Position numbers and translations under genes: made by a program
Source: AC-49 sp963817035
GTDB taxonomy: Bacteria; Actinomycetota; Thermoleophilia; Solirubrobacterales; Solirubrobacteraceae
Assembly: GCA_963817035.1 (NCBI GenBank)
Contig: CAWFMM010000003.1
Span: 806,001-870,000 of the forward strand
Direction: 5' to 3'
Length of the DNA: 64,000 nt
The notes under the pieces: model-generated
What the model was told of the DNA's origin: nothing
Database searches by the model: none
What the model saw: the letters and a program-made list of their open reading frames with translations, nothing else
Shown: piece after piece, positions 7,922 to 15,438 of the stretch
Layout of the letters: each line of letters begins with the position of its first letter
Position numbering within the stretch: position 1 is the stretch's first letter

Positions 7922-8563
7922 GTGATCGGGTTTGCCGCCTGCGTGGGATCGCCGGACAAGCTGGCCGCCTTTGGCGCGCCGGGGCTCAAGCTCGCCATGG
8001 AGCCCGACTCGGTCTTCGCGGAGCTGACGACGACCACGTCGATCCACAAGGCCTACAACGAGGCGCTCGAGCACTTCGCCGCCTACGACGACCTCGAGGC
8101 GCTCGTCCTCCTGCACGAGGACACCGAGATCCTCGACGCCGGCTTCTGCGACAAGGTCCGCGAGGCGCTCAGCGACCCCGACGTCGCGATCGTCGGCCCG
8201 GTCGGTGCGCGCAACGTGCCCTCACTCGCCTGGTGGGAGGGCGAGATCGCCGGTTCGGTCGCCGAGACCCGCGGCACGATCGCCGGCGACGCGTCAAACC
8301 CTGACGTCGACGCCCTCGACGGGCTGATGCTCGTCCTCTCCCCGTGGGCCGTGCGCAACCTGCGCTGCGACACCGCCGCCTTCTCCGGCTTCCACGCCTA
8401 CGACCTCGACCTCTGCTTCCAGGCCCGCGCCGCCGGCCGCGCGGTCCGCATCGCCCCGCTCACCGTCTTTCACCACACCAAGGGCGGCTTCGGCGACGAG
8501 ACGCTGTGGCGAAACGCCGACGCGGCGTTTCGCGCGAAGTGGCCGCTCGCCGAAGCAGCCTAG
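7922..8563 (+). CDS. StrF-like glycosyltransferase (GT2-type)
   Basis: A 213-residue single-domain protein. VLLHEDTEILDAGF near residue 60 is the DxD-like metal-binding region, DALDGLMLVLSPWAVR the middle motif, and FSGFHAYDLDLCFQARAAGR the acceptor-side ED-like region, as in the StrF/Glyco_tranf_2_5 family. It probably adds a sugar in the same glycan made by the neighbouring pathway. The start is a GTG just after a sigma-28-type promoter. Its TAG stop shares bases with the stop of the convergent cupin gene in a CTAG. Confidence 0.78.
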   Translation: MIGFAACVGSPDKLAAFGAPGLKLAMEPDSVFAELTTTTSIHKAYNEALEHFAAYDDLEALVLLHEDTEILDAGFCDKVREALSDPDVAIVGPVGARNVPSLAWWEGEIAGSVAETRGTIAGDASNPDVDALDGLMLVLSPWAVRNLRCDTAAFSGFHAYDLDLCFQARAAGRAVRIAPLTVFHHTKGGFGDETLWRNADAAFRAKWPLAEAA

Positions 8564-8943
8564 TCGGTCCAGAAGTCGTGCACGAGCTCCCCGTCGCCCT
8601 TGTGACGCGGGCCGAAGACGAGCCACTCGAGTCCCTCGGGGCCGGCCTCGAAGCAGCGCGTGACCTTGGGGGCGATGCGGATCGCGTCCATCGTGTCGAT
8701 GTCGCGGATCTCGTCGTCGAGGCGCACCTTGCCGCTGCCCGAGAGGATGACGTTGATCTCCTCGGCATCCTGGTGGCGGTGGCCGAACCCCTGGCGCTTT
8801 CCGGGGCGCAGCACGTGGTAGGCGAGGCCGGTGTCCTGCGCATCGACGTCCTCGCCGGCGAAGCGCGCGGACCCCTTGTCGCCGAAGCCGTACTTCGGGG
8901 CCGAGTCCTCGACGTTGTTGAGATTGGTGATCGTGTAGCTCAT
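8560..8943 (-). CDS. Small cupin-domain protein
   Basis: A 127-residue single-cupin protein. The two cupin motifs are visible: GFGHRHQDAEEINVILSG (metal ligands H, H, E) and the later GPRHKGDGELVHDFW. Single cupins in sugar clusters can be epimerases, isomerases or binding proteins; nothing here fixes which. The ATG at 8943 was chosen because the longer ORF to 9312 is a shadow of the aminotransferase. It follows that gene by 17 bases and probably shares its mRNA, though TAGCGT seven bases before the ATG could be a leaderless sigma-A -10 box. Confidence 0.75.
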   Translation of the reverse strand: MSYTITNLNNVEDSAPKYGFGDKGSARFAGEDVDAQDTGLAYHVLRPGKRQGFGHRHQDAEEINVILSGSGKVRLDDEIRDIDTMDAIRIAPKVTRCFEAGPEGLEWLVFGPRHKGDGELVHDFWTD

Positions 8944-8960
8944 GGGTGGCACGCTACCCA

Positions 8961-10043
8961 CTACACGGCGGCGGCTACCGCGCCCACGACTTCCTCGACC
9001 TGCTCGCGCGTGATCGCGGCGCTGATCGGCAGGGCGAAGTGGGTCCGCGCGACCTCGGCGGTGCCCGGCAGGTCGACGGTCGGCTGGTAGGCGGACATCG
9101 ACTGCTGGCGGTGGATCGGTACGCGGTAGTAGGCACGCGACTGGATGCCGGCCGCGCTGAGCGCGTCGATGATCGCGTCGGCCTTCGGGTGGCGCACGAC
9201 GTAGAGATGCCACGCCGGCCGCGAACCCTCGGTCGCCACCGGCAGCGCGACGTGATCGCCCAAGCCGCAGTCCGCGTACCACTCCCCGGCCGCGCGGCGA
9301 TGGTCGGCCCACGCGTCGAGATGCGGCAACTGCACCCGCAGGATCGCCGCCTGGATCTCGTCGAGGCGGCTGTTGTAGCCGATCTCCTTGTACGTGACCT
9401 TGTCGTGGGAGCCGTGGAACCGCAGCACGCGCACGCGCTCGGCCAGCGAGCGGTTCTCGGTGACGATCGCGCCGCCGTCGCCGAACGCGCCGAGGTTCTT
9501 GGACGGGTAGAACGAGAACGTCGAGATCCGCCCGACGGTCCCCGGCCGCCCGTGGGAGCTCAGCGTGCCGGCAGCCTGCGCGGTGTCCTCGAGCACCGAG
9601 ACGCCCATCGCCTCGATCTCGGTCACCGGCGCGACGTTGCCGAACAGATGGACCGCGATCACCGCCTTCGTCCTCGGCGTCAGGGCCGCGCGCACCGTCT
9701 CGGGCGTGACCATCATCGTCTGCGGATCGACGTCGCAGAACACCGGGCGCGCGCCGGTCGGCGGGATCGCCTCGGCGCTGGCGTAGAACGAGAACGACGG
9801 GACGACGACATCGTCGCCCGGCCCGACGCCGAGCGCGCGCAGGGCAATCGTGATCGCCTCGGTGCCGTTGGCCACGCCCATCACCTCACGCGCGCCGAGG
9901 TAGCGGGCGAACTCCGACTCGAACGCCGCGACCTCCTCGCCGAGGATGTACTGCTCGCGATCGAGGACCCGGCCGACGGCCGCGCGCAGCTCGTCGCGCA
10001 GCGGGTGCAGCGGTGTCGCGGGATCGAACAGTGGGACGGCCAT
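8961..10043 (-). CDS. DegT/DnrJ/EryC1 (WbpE/WlbC-like) PLP aminotransferase
   Basis: A 360-residue sugar aminotransferase: EQYILGEEVAAFE N-terminal region, GVANGTEAI, VVPSFSFYASAEAI, and the PLP Lys in SFYPSKNLGAFGDGGA near residue 180. NSRLDEIQAAILR is also typical of the family. It converts a keto sugar nucleotide to the amino sugar and is the natural partner of the dehydrogenase at 2-1003 and the acetyltransferase at 2376-3161. The ATG at 10043 overlaps, on the opposite strand, the first possible ATG of the DedA gene in a CATG. An upstream extension to 10262 lies antisense to dedA and is rejected. Confidence 0.88.
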   Translation of the reverse strand: MAVPLFDPATPLHPLRDELRAAVGRVLDREQYILGEEVAAFESEFARYLGAREVMGVANGTEAITIALRALGVGPGDDVVVPSFSFYASAEAIPPTGARPVFCDVDPQTMMVTPETVRAALTPRTKAVIAVHLFGNVAPVTEIEAMGVSVLEDTAQAAGTLSSHGRPGTVGRISTFSFYPSKNLGAFGDGGAIVTENRSLAERVRVLRFHGSHDKVTYKEIGYNSRLDEIQAAILRVQLPHLDAWADHRRAAGEWYADCGLGDHVALPVATEGSRPAWHLYVVRHPKADAIIDALSAAGIQSRAYYRVPIHRQQSMSAYQPTVDLPGTAEVARTHFALPISAAITREQVEEVVGAVAAAV

Positions 10044-10740
10044 GGCGAGAGCAACGCTACCCTTCGACGGCTCCGTGCCGATCGACGCCTCCATCACCGA
10101 CTCCCTGATCACGTTCGCGACGAACGTGATCGACCATCTCGGCCTGCCCGGCGTCGTGCTGCTCTGCGCCCTGGATTCGATGGGCGTCCCGATCGCCGCC
10201 GCGGTGATCCTGCTGTTCGCCGGGTTCAACATCTCCGACCCCCAGTCGCACCATGACTTCACCCTGTTCGGGGTCGTCGCGGCCGGCGTGATCGGCGACG
10301 TGATCGGCTCCTCGATCGCCTATGCGATCGGCTATTTCGGGCGCAGCGAGCTGCTCGAGAAGCACGGGCGCAAGCTCCACGTGACGCCGGAACGGCTGGC
10401 GCTCGTCGAGCGCTGGTTCGATCGCTACGGCCTGATCGTGATCCCGGTCAGCCGCTTCATCCCCGTTGTGCGGACGTTCATCGCCTACCCGGCGGGCGCG
10501 GCGCGGATGCCCTACGGACGGTTCATCGCGCTGACCGCGCTCGGCGCCTTCGCGCTGTCGCTGCTGTTCGCCTCGATCGGCAAGGCGGTGGGGACGAACT
10601 GGACGCACTGGCGCCATGCGATCGGCTACGTCGACTACGTGGTCGTGGTGGCCATCGTCATCGGCGTGATCTGGCTGATCGTGCGCCGCCGCCGGGGCGG
10701 CGGCGCTGACGGCGAGCCGGCCGTCGATGCCGGCGTCTGA
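10042..10740 (+). CDS. DedA-family membrane protein
   Basis: A 232-residue polytopic protein with the DedA pattern: GLPGVVLLCALDSMGVP near the N terminus, the GDVIGSSIAYAIGYFGR glycine-rich segment, and ISRF-like SRFIPVVRTFIAYPAG. Four or more membrane helices are expected. DedA proteins act in lipid or undecaprenyl-phosphate flipping, and the overlapping undecaprenyl-diphosphatase gene fits that. The start is uncertain: ATG 10042 shares bases with the divergent start. GTG 10075 lies 11 bases after TACCCT (10058-10063), a possible -10 box, and gives a more usual DedA N terminus. Confidence 0.82.
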   Translation: MARATLPFDGSVPIDASITDSLITFATNVIDHLGLPGVVLLCALDSMGVPIAAAVILLFAGFNISDPQSHHDFTLFGVVAAGVIGDVIGSSIAYAIGYFGRSELLEKHGRKLHVTPERLALVERWFDRYGLIVIPVSRFIPVVRTFIAYPAGAARMPYGRFIALTALGAFALSLLFASIGKAVGTNWTHWRHAIGYVDYVVVVAIVIGVIWLIVRRRRGGGADGEPAVDAGV

Positions 10741-11542
10741 GCCCGAGCTCCCGCTGCGCCACGCGCTGGCCCTCGGCGCGCTTCACGGACCCGCGGAGCT
10801 GCTGCCGATCTCCTCGAGCGGGCACACCGAGCTCATTCCGTGGTTGCTCGATTGGCCGTACGCGGAGCTGGACGACGAGCTGCGCAAGGCGTTCGAGGTG
10901 GCGCTGCATGCCGGGACGGCGGCGGCGCTGCTGATCGGGCTGCGCGACGAGGTCGGCGAGGCGGCGCGGGGAATGGACCGCCGACGCATCATTCTCATCA
11001 TGGGCTCGTTCGTGCCGCCGGCGATCGCGGGGCTGTCGCTCGAACGGGTGATCGAGGAGCGCCTCGGGACTCCGGGCTCGATCGCGTTCGGGCTGGCGGC
11101 GGGCGCGCTGGTGCTCCTGGTGGCGGACGCGTACGCGACCGGCGACCGTCCGCGCGAGGAGGCCGGCGTCGTCGACGCGCTCGTCCTCGGCGCCGCGCAG
11201 GTGCTGGCGCTGGCGCCCGGGATGTCGCGTAACGGGATGACGCTCGCCGCCGCGCGCTGGCGAGGGTTCGGTCGCCGCGACGCCAACGCACTGTCGCGCC
11301 ACGTCGCGCTGCCGGTGATCGTCGGCGCGACGGTACTGAAGGGGACACGGCTGGCGCGCCGCGGTCTGACGCCGCCGCTGCGCCGGGCGTTCGCCGCGGG
11401 CGCGTGCGCATCGTTCGTCTCGACGCTGGCCAGCACCTGGATCATCCGCGCGCTCGAGCGCGGGCGGCCGCCGTTGCCTTACGTGGTCTATCGGCTCGGC
11501 TTCGCGGCGGTGGTGTTCCGCGCGCTGCGGGCGCGGCGGTAG
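10727..11542 (+). CDS. uppP: Undecaprenyl-diphosphatase
   Basis: A 271-residue integral membrane enzyme of the BacA/UppP family, which recycles undecaprenyl diphosphate to the lipid carrier of wall and glycan synthesis. The family motifs are present: LHGPAELLPISSSGHTEL near the N terminus and APGMSRNGMTLAAARWRG in the middle (the PGxSRSG-type motif). The ATG at 10727 lies inside the end of dedA, a 14-base overlap implying coupled translation. The next gene converges from the other side. Confidence 0.9.
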   Translation: MPASEPELPLRHALALGALHGPAELLPISSSGHTELIPWLLDWPYAELDDELRKAFEVALHAGTAAALLIGLRDEVGEAARGMDRRRIILIMGSFVPPAIAGLSLERVIEERLGTPGSIAFGLAAGALVLLVADAYATGDRPREEAGVVDALVLGAAQVLALAPGMSRNGMTLAAARWRGFGRRDANALSRHVALPVIVGATVLKGTRLARRGLTPPLRRAFAAGACASFVSTLASTWIIRALERGRPPLPYVVYRLGFAAVVFRALRARR

Positions 11543-11601
11543 CGCGCACAACGCAGCGTGTCAGCCGTCCGGCGAGGCGTCAAACCGGGCGCCCTCCTCG
11601 G

Positions 11602-12264
11602 TCAGGGCGCCAGGCGCTCGACGAGCCATCCCGCACCGCCACGGCGGAACCGCAGCCGGTCGTGTAGGCGACTCGCGCGCCCGCACCAGAACTCGACCGC
11701 ATCGGGCTCGACGCGGAGACCACCCCAGTGCGGCGGTCGCGGGACCGCCACGCCCTCGTGGTAGCGCACCGCCACTGCCGCCAGCGCGTCGTCCAGCACC
11801 GCGCGCCCCGCGACGACCGTCGACTGCGGGCTCGCCCACGCGCCGAGCTGGGCGCCACGCGGGCGTGACGCGAAGTAGGCGTCCGCCTCCTCGTCGCTGA
11901 CCACGCCCACGGCGCCCTCGACGATCACCTGGCGGCGCATCGCGATCCACGGAAACACGAGAGTGGCGCGCGGGTTGGCCAGCGCCTCGCTGCCCTTGCG
12001 CGACTCGAGGTTCGTGTAGATGACCAAGCCGCGCTCGTCGACCCCCTTGAGCAGGACGGTGCGCGCGCTCGGGCGCCCGGTCGCGGTCGCGGTGGTCAGG
12101 ATCGTCGCGTTGGCCTCGGGAATCCCGGCGGCGACCGCCTCGTCGAACCAGCGCTGAAACTGCGCCAGCCACGTCGCGGCGAGATCGGCCTCGTCGAGGC
12201 CCTCACCACGGTAGGCACGCCGCATCCCGGGGAGATCGGTCACACGGCGCAACATAGTCGTCAC
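11602..12264 (-). CDS. pdxH: Pyridoxamine 5'-phosphate oxidase
   Basis: A 220-residue FMN enzyme of the PdxH family, which makes pyridoxal 5'-phosphate, the cofactor of aminotransferases such as the DegT enzyme nearby. Visible family features: LPGMRRAYRGEGLDEAD at the N terminus, RTVLLKGVDERGLVIYTNLESRKG around the FMN-binding residues, and the C-terminal block FWCGRASRLHDRLRFRR ending in LAP. The length is that of a standard PdxH. It stands alone between a convergent uppP and the CHAP gene. Confidence 0.92.
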   Translation of the reverse strand: MTTMLRRVTDLPGMRRAYRGEGLDEADLAATWLAQFQRWFDEAVAAGIPEANATILTTATATGRPSARTVLLKGVDERGLVIYTNLESRKGSEALANPRATLVFPWIAMRRQVIVEGAVGVVSDEEADAYFASRPRGAQLGAWASPQSTVVAGRAVLDDALAAVAVRYHEGVAVPRPPHWGGLRVEPDAVEFWCGRASRLHDRLRFRRGGAGWLVERLAP

Positions 12265-12302
12265 GGGGTCCGTCGCGAACGTCGCGGGATGCGCGCTGAT
12301 CG

Positions 12303-12998
12303 TTACGAGAGACGAACGAAGCCCGTGGCGCCGTTGCCGTCGGATCCGTAGGCGTGGCGCGTGACGGCGTTGCCGGAGTTGCCCTCGATCGTGTGGATCG
12401 AGCCGTCGGCATCGACCGAATCGACGATCCCGATGTGCTCCGAGCCCCAGACGATCAGGTCGCCGGCGGCGGGCACGACGCCCGGCCCGGCCGCTACCGC
12501 GCGGCCCGTGCGTTGCGCCCAGTCATACAGCGCGGAGACCGATTGGAAGCCCTGGCCCTGTTCTCCGACCGGCTCGCCGGCCTGCTTGGCCGCCCAGCTG
12601 ACGAACTGCGCGCACCACGGGCCGATGCCGGCGCCCGACACCGCGCCGCGATAGGCCGCGATCTCGGCGGAGTCGTTGGATCCGGGCGGCTGCTCGGTGA
12701 CGCCCACCTGGCTCGCCGCGGCCGCGACGATCGCCGCGCCGCCGGTCTGGGCGGGCGTGGTCGCGACCGCTGCGGCCGGGAGAAGCAGCGAGCGGGTCGT
12801 GCTCGTCGTCACCGGGTTGGCGACCGTCGACGTGGCCGTCGGCAGCGCCGCGGTGCTCGAAGCCTGGGACTCGTTGCTCAGCACGTCGGCGAACGCGCCG
12901 CCGGTCGACGTCGCGGTGGACGTGCTCTGCTTGGGGGGGGTCGGGGCCAGCATCGTCTCGATCTGAGCGATGCGGGCAACGGCGGCGTCGATGCTCAC
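12303..12998 (-). CDS. CHAP-domain peptidoglycan hydrolase, probably flagellar
   Basis: A 231-residue protein. The CHAP domain fills the C-terminal half, with catalytic Cys in GIGPWCAQFVSWAA and His in WGSEHIGIVDSV; it cleaves peptidoglycan peptides. There is no signal peptide. Residues 6-20 (AAVARIAQIETML) resemble the N terminus of the flagellar lytic transglycosylase at 30492-31121, followed by a Thr/Ser/Ala/Pro-rich linker. I take this as a candidate flagellar export or docking signal, with the enzyme opening the wall for the rod. The GTG start sits 14 bases after the start of a sigma-28-type -10 box. A run of eight G (12933-12940) lies in the linker. Confidence 0.78.
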   Translation of the reverse strand: MSIDAAVARIAQIETMLAPTPPKQSTSTATSTGGAFADVLSNESQASSTAALPTATSTVANPVTTSTTRSLLLPAAAVATTPAQTGGAAIVAAAASQVGVTEQPPGSNDSAEIAAYRGAVSGAGIGPWCAQFVSWAAKQAGEPVGEQGQGFQSVSALYDWAQRTGRAVAAGPGVVPAAGDLIVWGSEHIGIVDSVDADGSIHTIEGNSGNAVTRHAYGSDGNGATGFVRLS

Positions 12999-13004
12999 AC
13001 CAAG

Positions 13005-13032
13005 GTGGTCGGCGGTCGTGAACCGCCCTTTA
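13005..13032 (-). promoter_or_regulatory. Sigma-28-type promoter of the CHAP gene
   Basis: On the minus strand: TAAAG (13032-13028), 15 bases, CCGACCAC (13012-13005). GTG at 12998 follows six bases after the box with no room for a Shine-Dalgarno, so a leaderless message is predicted. Confidence 0.6.
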
Positions 13033-13036
13033 ACCT

Positions 13037-13106
13037 GGATCCACCGATCGACCGTGAGTGCGAGGACGTTCTGAGGCGTCCACGCGCCGCGGGAATCGGT
13101 GGATCC
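13037..13106. repeat. Inverted repeat upstream of the CHAP promoter
   Basis: GGATCCACCGAT at 13037-13048 is matched by its exact reverse complement ATCGGTGGATCC at 13095-13106, 46 bases away. The flanks (TTTAACC / GGTTTAA) extend the similarity imperfectly. It lies immediately upstream of the -35 box of the CHAP promoter and downstream of the flagellin terminator. It could be a regulator-binding site or a remnant of a small duplication. Confidence 0.5.
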
Positions 13107-13120
13107 GGGTTTAACGCCAA

Positions 13121-13142
13121 CGAGGGGCCCGCGGGCCCCTCG
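13121..13142 (-). terminator. Terminator hairpin of flagellin 1
   Basis: A perfect 22-base palindrome (CGAGGGGCCC, GC, GGGCCCCTCG) about 60 bases past the flagellin stop. There is no U tract, as is common in high-GC actinobacteria. A comparable GC hairpin follows flagellin 2 at 52576-52603. Confidence 0.65.
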
Positions 13143-13202
13143 TCGACGATCCATCCCCCGGAGGCGTCATGCCCCTGGAGCGTTGGTGCGTGTTGCTCGT
13201 GA

Positions 13203-14003
13203 CTAGCGCAGCAGCGACAGGACCGACTGCGGCGCCTGGTTGGCCTGCGACAACATCGCGATGCCCGCCTGAGACAGGATCTGGTTGTTGGTCAGCTTGA
13301 CCGTCTCCGACGCCATGTCCACATCGACGATGCGGGAGTTGGCGGCGGTCAGGTTCTGCTGGTAGGTCGCCGCGGCGTTCAGCGCGTGATCGAGGCGGCC
13401 GGAGACCGCACCGAACGTTGCGCGCTGGGCGCTGATCGCGTCGATCGCCGTGTCGATGCTCGAGATCACGGTCGCGGAACCGAGCGACGTGAACGCGGTG
13501 CCGACGGTGGAGCCCAGCGAGATCGTGCTCGCCGAGATCGTCTCGCCGTCGTTGGCGCCGACCTGGAAGGTCACCGAACCGGCGGTCGCCAGCAGCTTGA
13601 TGCCGTTGAACGAAGCGGCGGAACCGAGGCGCTCGATCTCCGACGCGAGCTGGTTGACCTCGGTCTGGATCGCCGACTGATCGGTTGTGTCGAGCGTGCC
13701 GTTCTTGTACTGCACGGCGAGCTCACGGACGCGCTGCAGCATCGAGTGCACCTCGTCGAGGTTGCCCTCGGCGGTCTGCACCAGCGACTGGCCGTCCTGG
13801 ATGTTGGCCTGAGCCTGCGCGAGGCCGCTGATCTGACCCTGCATCTTCTCCGAGATGGTCAGGCCGGCAGCGTCGTCGGCGGCCGAGTTGATGCGCTTGC
13901 CGGTTGACAGACGCTCCATCGACTTCGACAGCGCGCTCGTCGTGCGAGCGAGGTTGTTGGCGGCGCCCATGGCGTCGACGTTCGTGTTGATGCGAAGGGA
14001 CAT
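13203..14003 (-). CDS. fliC: Flagellin 1
   Basis: A 266-residue flagellin made almost only of the conserved D0/D1 coiled-coil regions: MSLRINTNVDAM and SMERLSTGKRINSAADDAAGL at the N terminus, VDVDMASETVKLTNNQIL and ANQAPQSVLSLLR at the C terminus. The variable domain is very short. The start ATG at 14003 has AAGGAG upstream; the long ORF beyond it is antisense to the oxidoreductase. It is highly similar to flagellin 2 and in opposite orientation. Two segments, 13236-13398 and 13692-13818, are base-for-base identical with the paralogue, so gene conversion is likely. It is transcribed from its own sigma-28-type promoter. Confidence 0.95.
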   Translation of the reverse strand: MSLRINTNVDAMGAANNLARTTSALSKSMERLSTGKRINSAADDAAGLTISEKMQGQISGLAQAQANIQDGQSLVQTAEGNLDEVHSMLQRVRELAVQYKNGTLDTTDQSAIQTEVNQLASEIERLGSAASFNGIKLLATAGSVTFQVGANDGETISASTISLGSTVGTAFTSLGSATVISSIDTAIDAISAQRATFGAVSGRLDHALNAAATYQQNLTAANSRIVDVDMASETVKLTNNQILSQAGIAMLSQANQAPQSVLSLLR

Positions 14004-14067
14004 CGATTCATCTCCTTGATGACGGTGTGTAGTCCCGGAGCGACTCCTTGTCACTCCTACTGCTCCC

Positions 14068-14096
14068 ATGATCGGCGGGCGGCCCCCGGGGCTTGA
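14068..14096 (-). promoter_or_regulatory. Sigma-28-type promoter of flagellin 1
   Basis: On the minus strand: TCAAG (14096-14092), 16 bases, CCGATCAT (14075-14068). The leader of about 60 bases carries several GGA triplets, two around a small GGAG-TCG-CTCC stem and one in the Shine-Dalgarno (AAGGAG), which is the sort of site CsrA binds. Confidence 0.65.
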
Positions 14097-14135
14097 ACCG
14101 CTGTCCACATAATCTGGACGCTTGATCTTGACGCC

Positions 14136-15401
14136 ATGAGTAGGATCGCGCCGATGCACGACTGTGATGTCCTCATCGTGGGTTGTGGGATCGGAGGCGG
14201 CTCGCTCGCGACCACGCTCGCACGCGCCGGCCTGCGCGTCGTGGTCCTCGAGGCCAGGAACGAGTACGTCGATCGCGTTCGCGGTGAGTCCCTCCTCCCG
14301 TGGGGCGTGGCCGAAGCGCGGTCGATCGGCGTCGAATCCGACCTGCTGGCCGCCGGCGCGCACGTCTGCTCGTCGATGGTCTTCTACGCGCACGGCGTTC
14401 CGCCCGAGCTCGCCGAGCAGAACCCCCGCCCGCTTCGCGGGGTGATCCCGGGGATTCCCGGCTCGCTGAACCTCCCGCACGCCGAGGCGTGCGCGGCGCT
14501 GGCCTCGGCCGCCGCCGGTGCCGGCGCGGACCTGCGGCGCGGCGTTCGCGAGGTGCGCGTCGAGAGCGGGCCCCGGCCGCGCGTGCGCTGGGTGCAGGAC
14601 GGCAACCCGATCGAGATGGAGGCGCGGATCGTCGTCGGCGCGGACGGGCGCAACTCGGTCGTCAGGCGCGACGCTGGGATCGAGCTGCACCAGCGGCCGG
14701 AGACGCACATGATCGCCGGCGTCCTCGTCGGAGGGCTGGACGGCGACGTCGCCAAGGCGGACATCATCGCCGCTGGCCTCGAGATGATCATGATCGGCTT
14801 TTCGCAGTCGGACGGCCGGATGCGGCTCTACCTCGGTCTCGGCGTCCACGATCGCCGCCGATTCGCCGGGGACGGCGGGTTCGACAAGTTCCGGCGCGTT
14901 ATCCGCAGCCTTGACTTCATGCGCTTCCACGAGGAGCTCGCCGAAGCGCCCGCCGTCGGGCCGTTGGCCACGATGGCGGGCCTCGACACCTGGACAGACG
15001 AGCCCTTCGCGCCCGGTGTGGTGCTCGTCGGCGACGCTGCGGGTTACTGCTCGCCGATCACCGGCCAGGGCCTCTCGACCACGATGCGGGACGCCAGGAC
15101 CGTGCGCGACGTGCTCGTCGGCAACGACTGGACGACGTCGGCGTTCGCCGAGTACGCGGCCGAGCGAGCCGAGCGGATGCGGCGCCTGCGCACAGGCACG
15201 GCGACGTTCGCGGCCGCCTTCGCGGACGAGTGCGACGACCGCGAGGCGCGTCTCCAGCGTTACTTCGGCAGTCTCGCGGATCCCCTCGTCGGCGCGTTCG
15301 CAGCGTCGACGTTCATCGGGCCCGAGACGGCTCCGGAGCACGCGTTCGACGGGCGGATCTACGACGTCGTCGTCGGGCGTCAAACCGTTGCCGGTCCCTA
15401 G
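14136..15401 (+). CDS. FAD-dependent oxidoreductase (PHBH-fold monooxygenase type)
   Basis: A 421-residue flavoprotein: GxGxxG dinucleotide motif (VLIVGCGIGGGSLA) at the N terminus, RIVVGADGRNSVVRR (DG motif) near residue 165, and VVLVGDAAGYCSPITGQG (GD motif) near residue 300. These place it with class A flavin monooxygenases or geranylgeranyl-reductase-like enzymes; I cannot tell which substrate. It sits alone between flagellin 1 (divergent) and the end of the long flagellar operon (convergent), with no obvious flagellar role. ATG 14154 is an alternative start that gives a tighter N terminus. TAATCT at 14111 may be a -10 box. Confidence 0.82.
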   Translation: MSRIAPMHDCDVLIVGCGIGGGSLATTLARAGLRVVVLEARNEYVDRVRGESLLPWGVAEARSIGVESDLLAAGAHVCSSMVFYAHGVPPELAEQNPRPLRGVIPGIPGSLNLPHAEACAALASAAAGAGADLRRGVREVRVESGPRPRVRWVQDGNPIEMEARIVVGADGRNSVVRRDAGIELHQRPETHMIAGVLVGGLDGDVAKADIIAAGLEMIMIGFSQSDGRMRLYLGLGVHDRRRFAGDGGFDKFRRVIRSLDFMRFHEELAEAPAVGPLATMAGLDTWTDEPFAPGVVLVGDAAGYCSPITGQGLSTTMRDARTVRDVLVGNDWTTSAFAEYAAERAERMRRLRTGTATFAAAFADECDDREARLQRYFGSLADPLVGAFAASTFIGPETAPEHAFDGRIYDVVVGRQTVAGP

Positions 15402-15438
15402 TCTAGGAGTGCGCTGGTAGGTGGTGCTGCGGATGTGA

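Noticed and set aside
12933..12940. Run of eight G in the CHAP gene, possible phase-variation tract
   Set aside because: It lies in a low-complexity linker in a very GC-rich genome where such runs are expected, and the frame is intact. Reads from a population would be needed to claim slippage.
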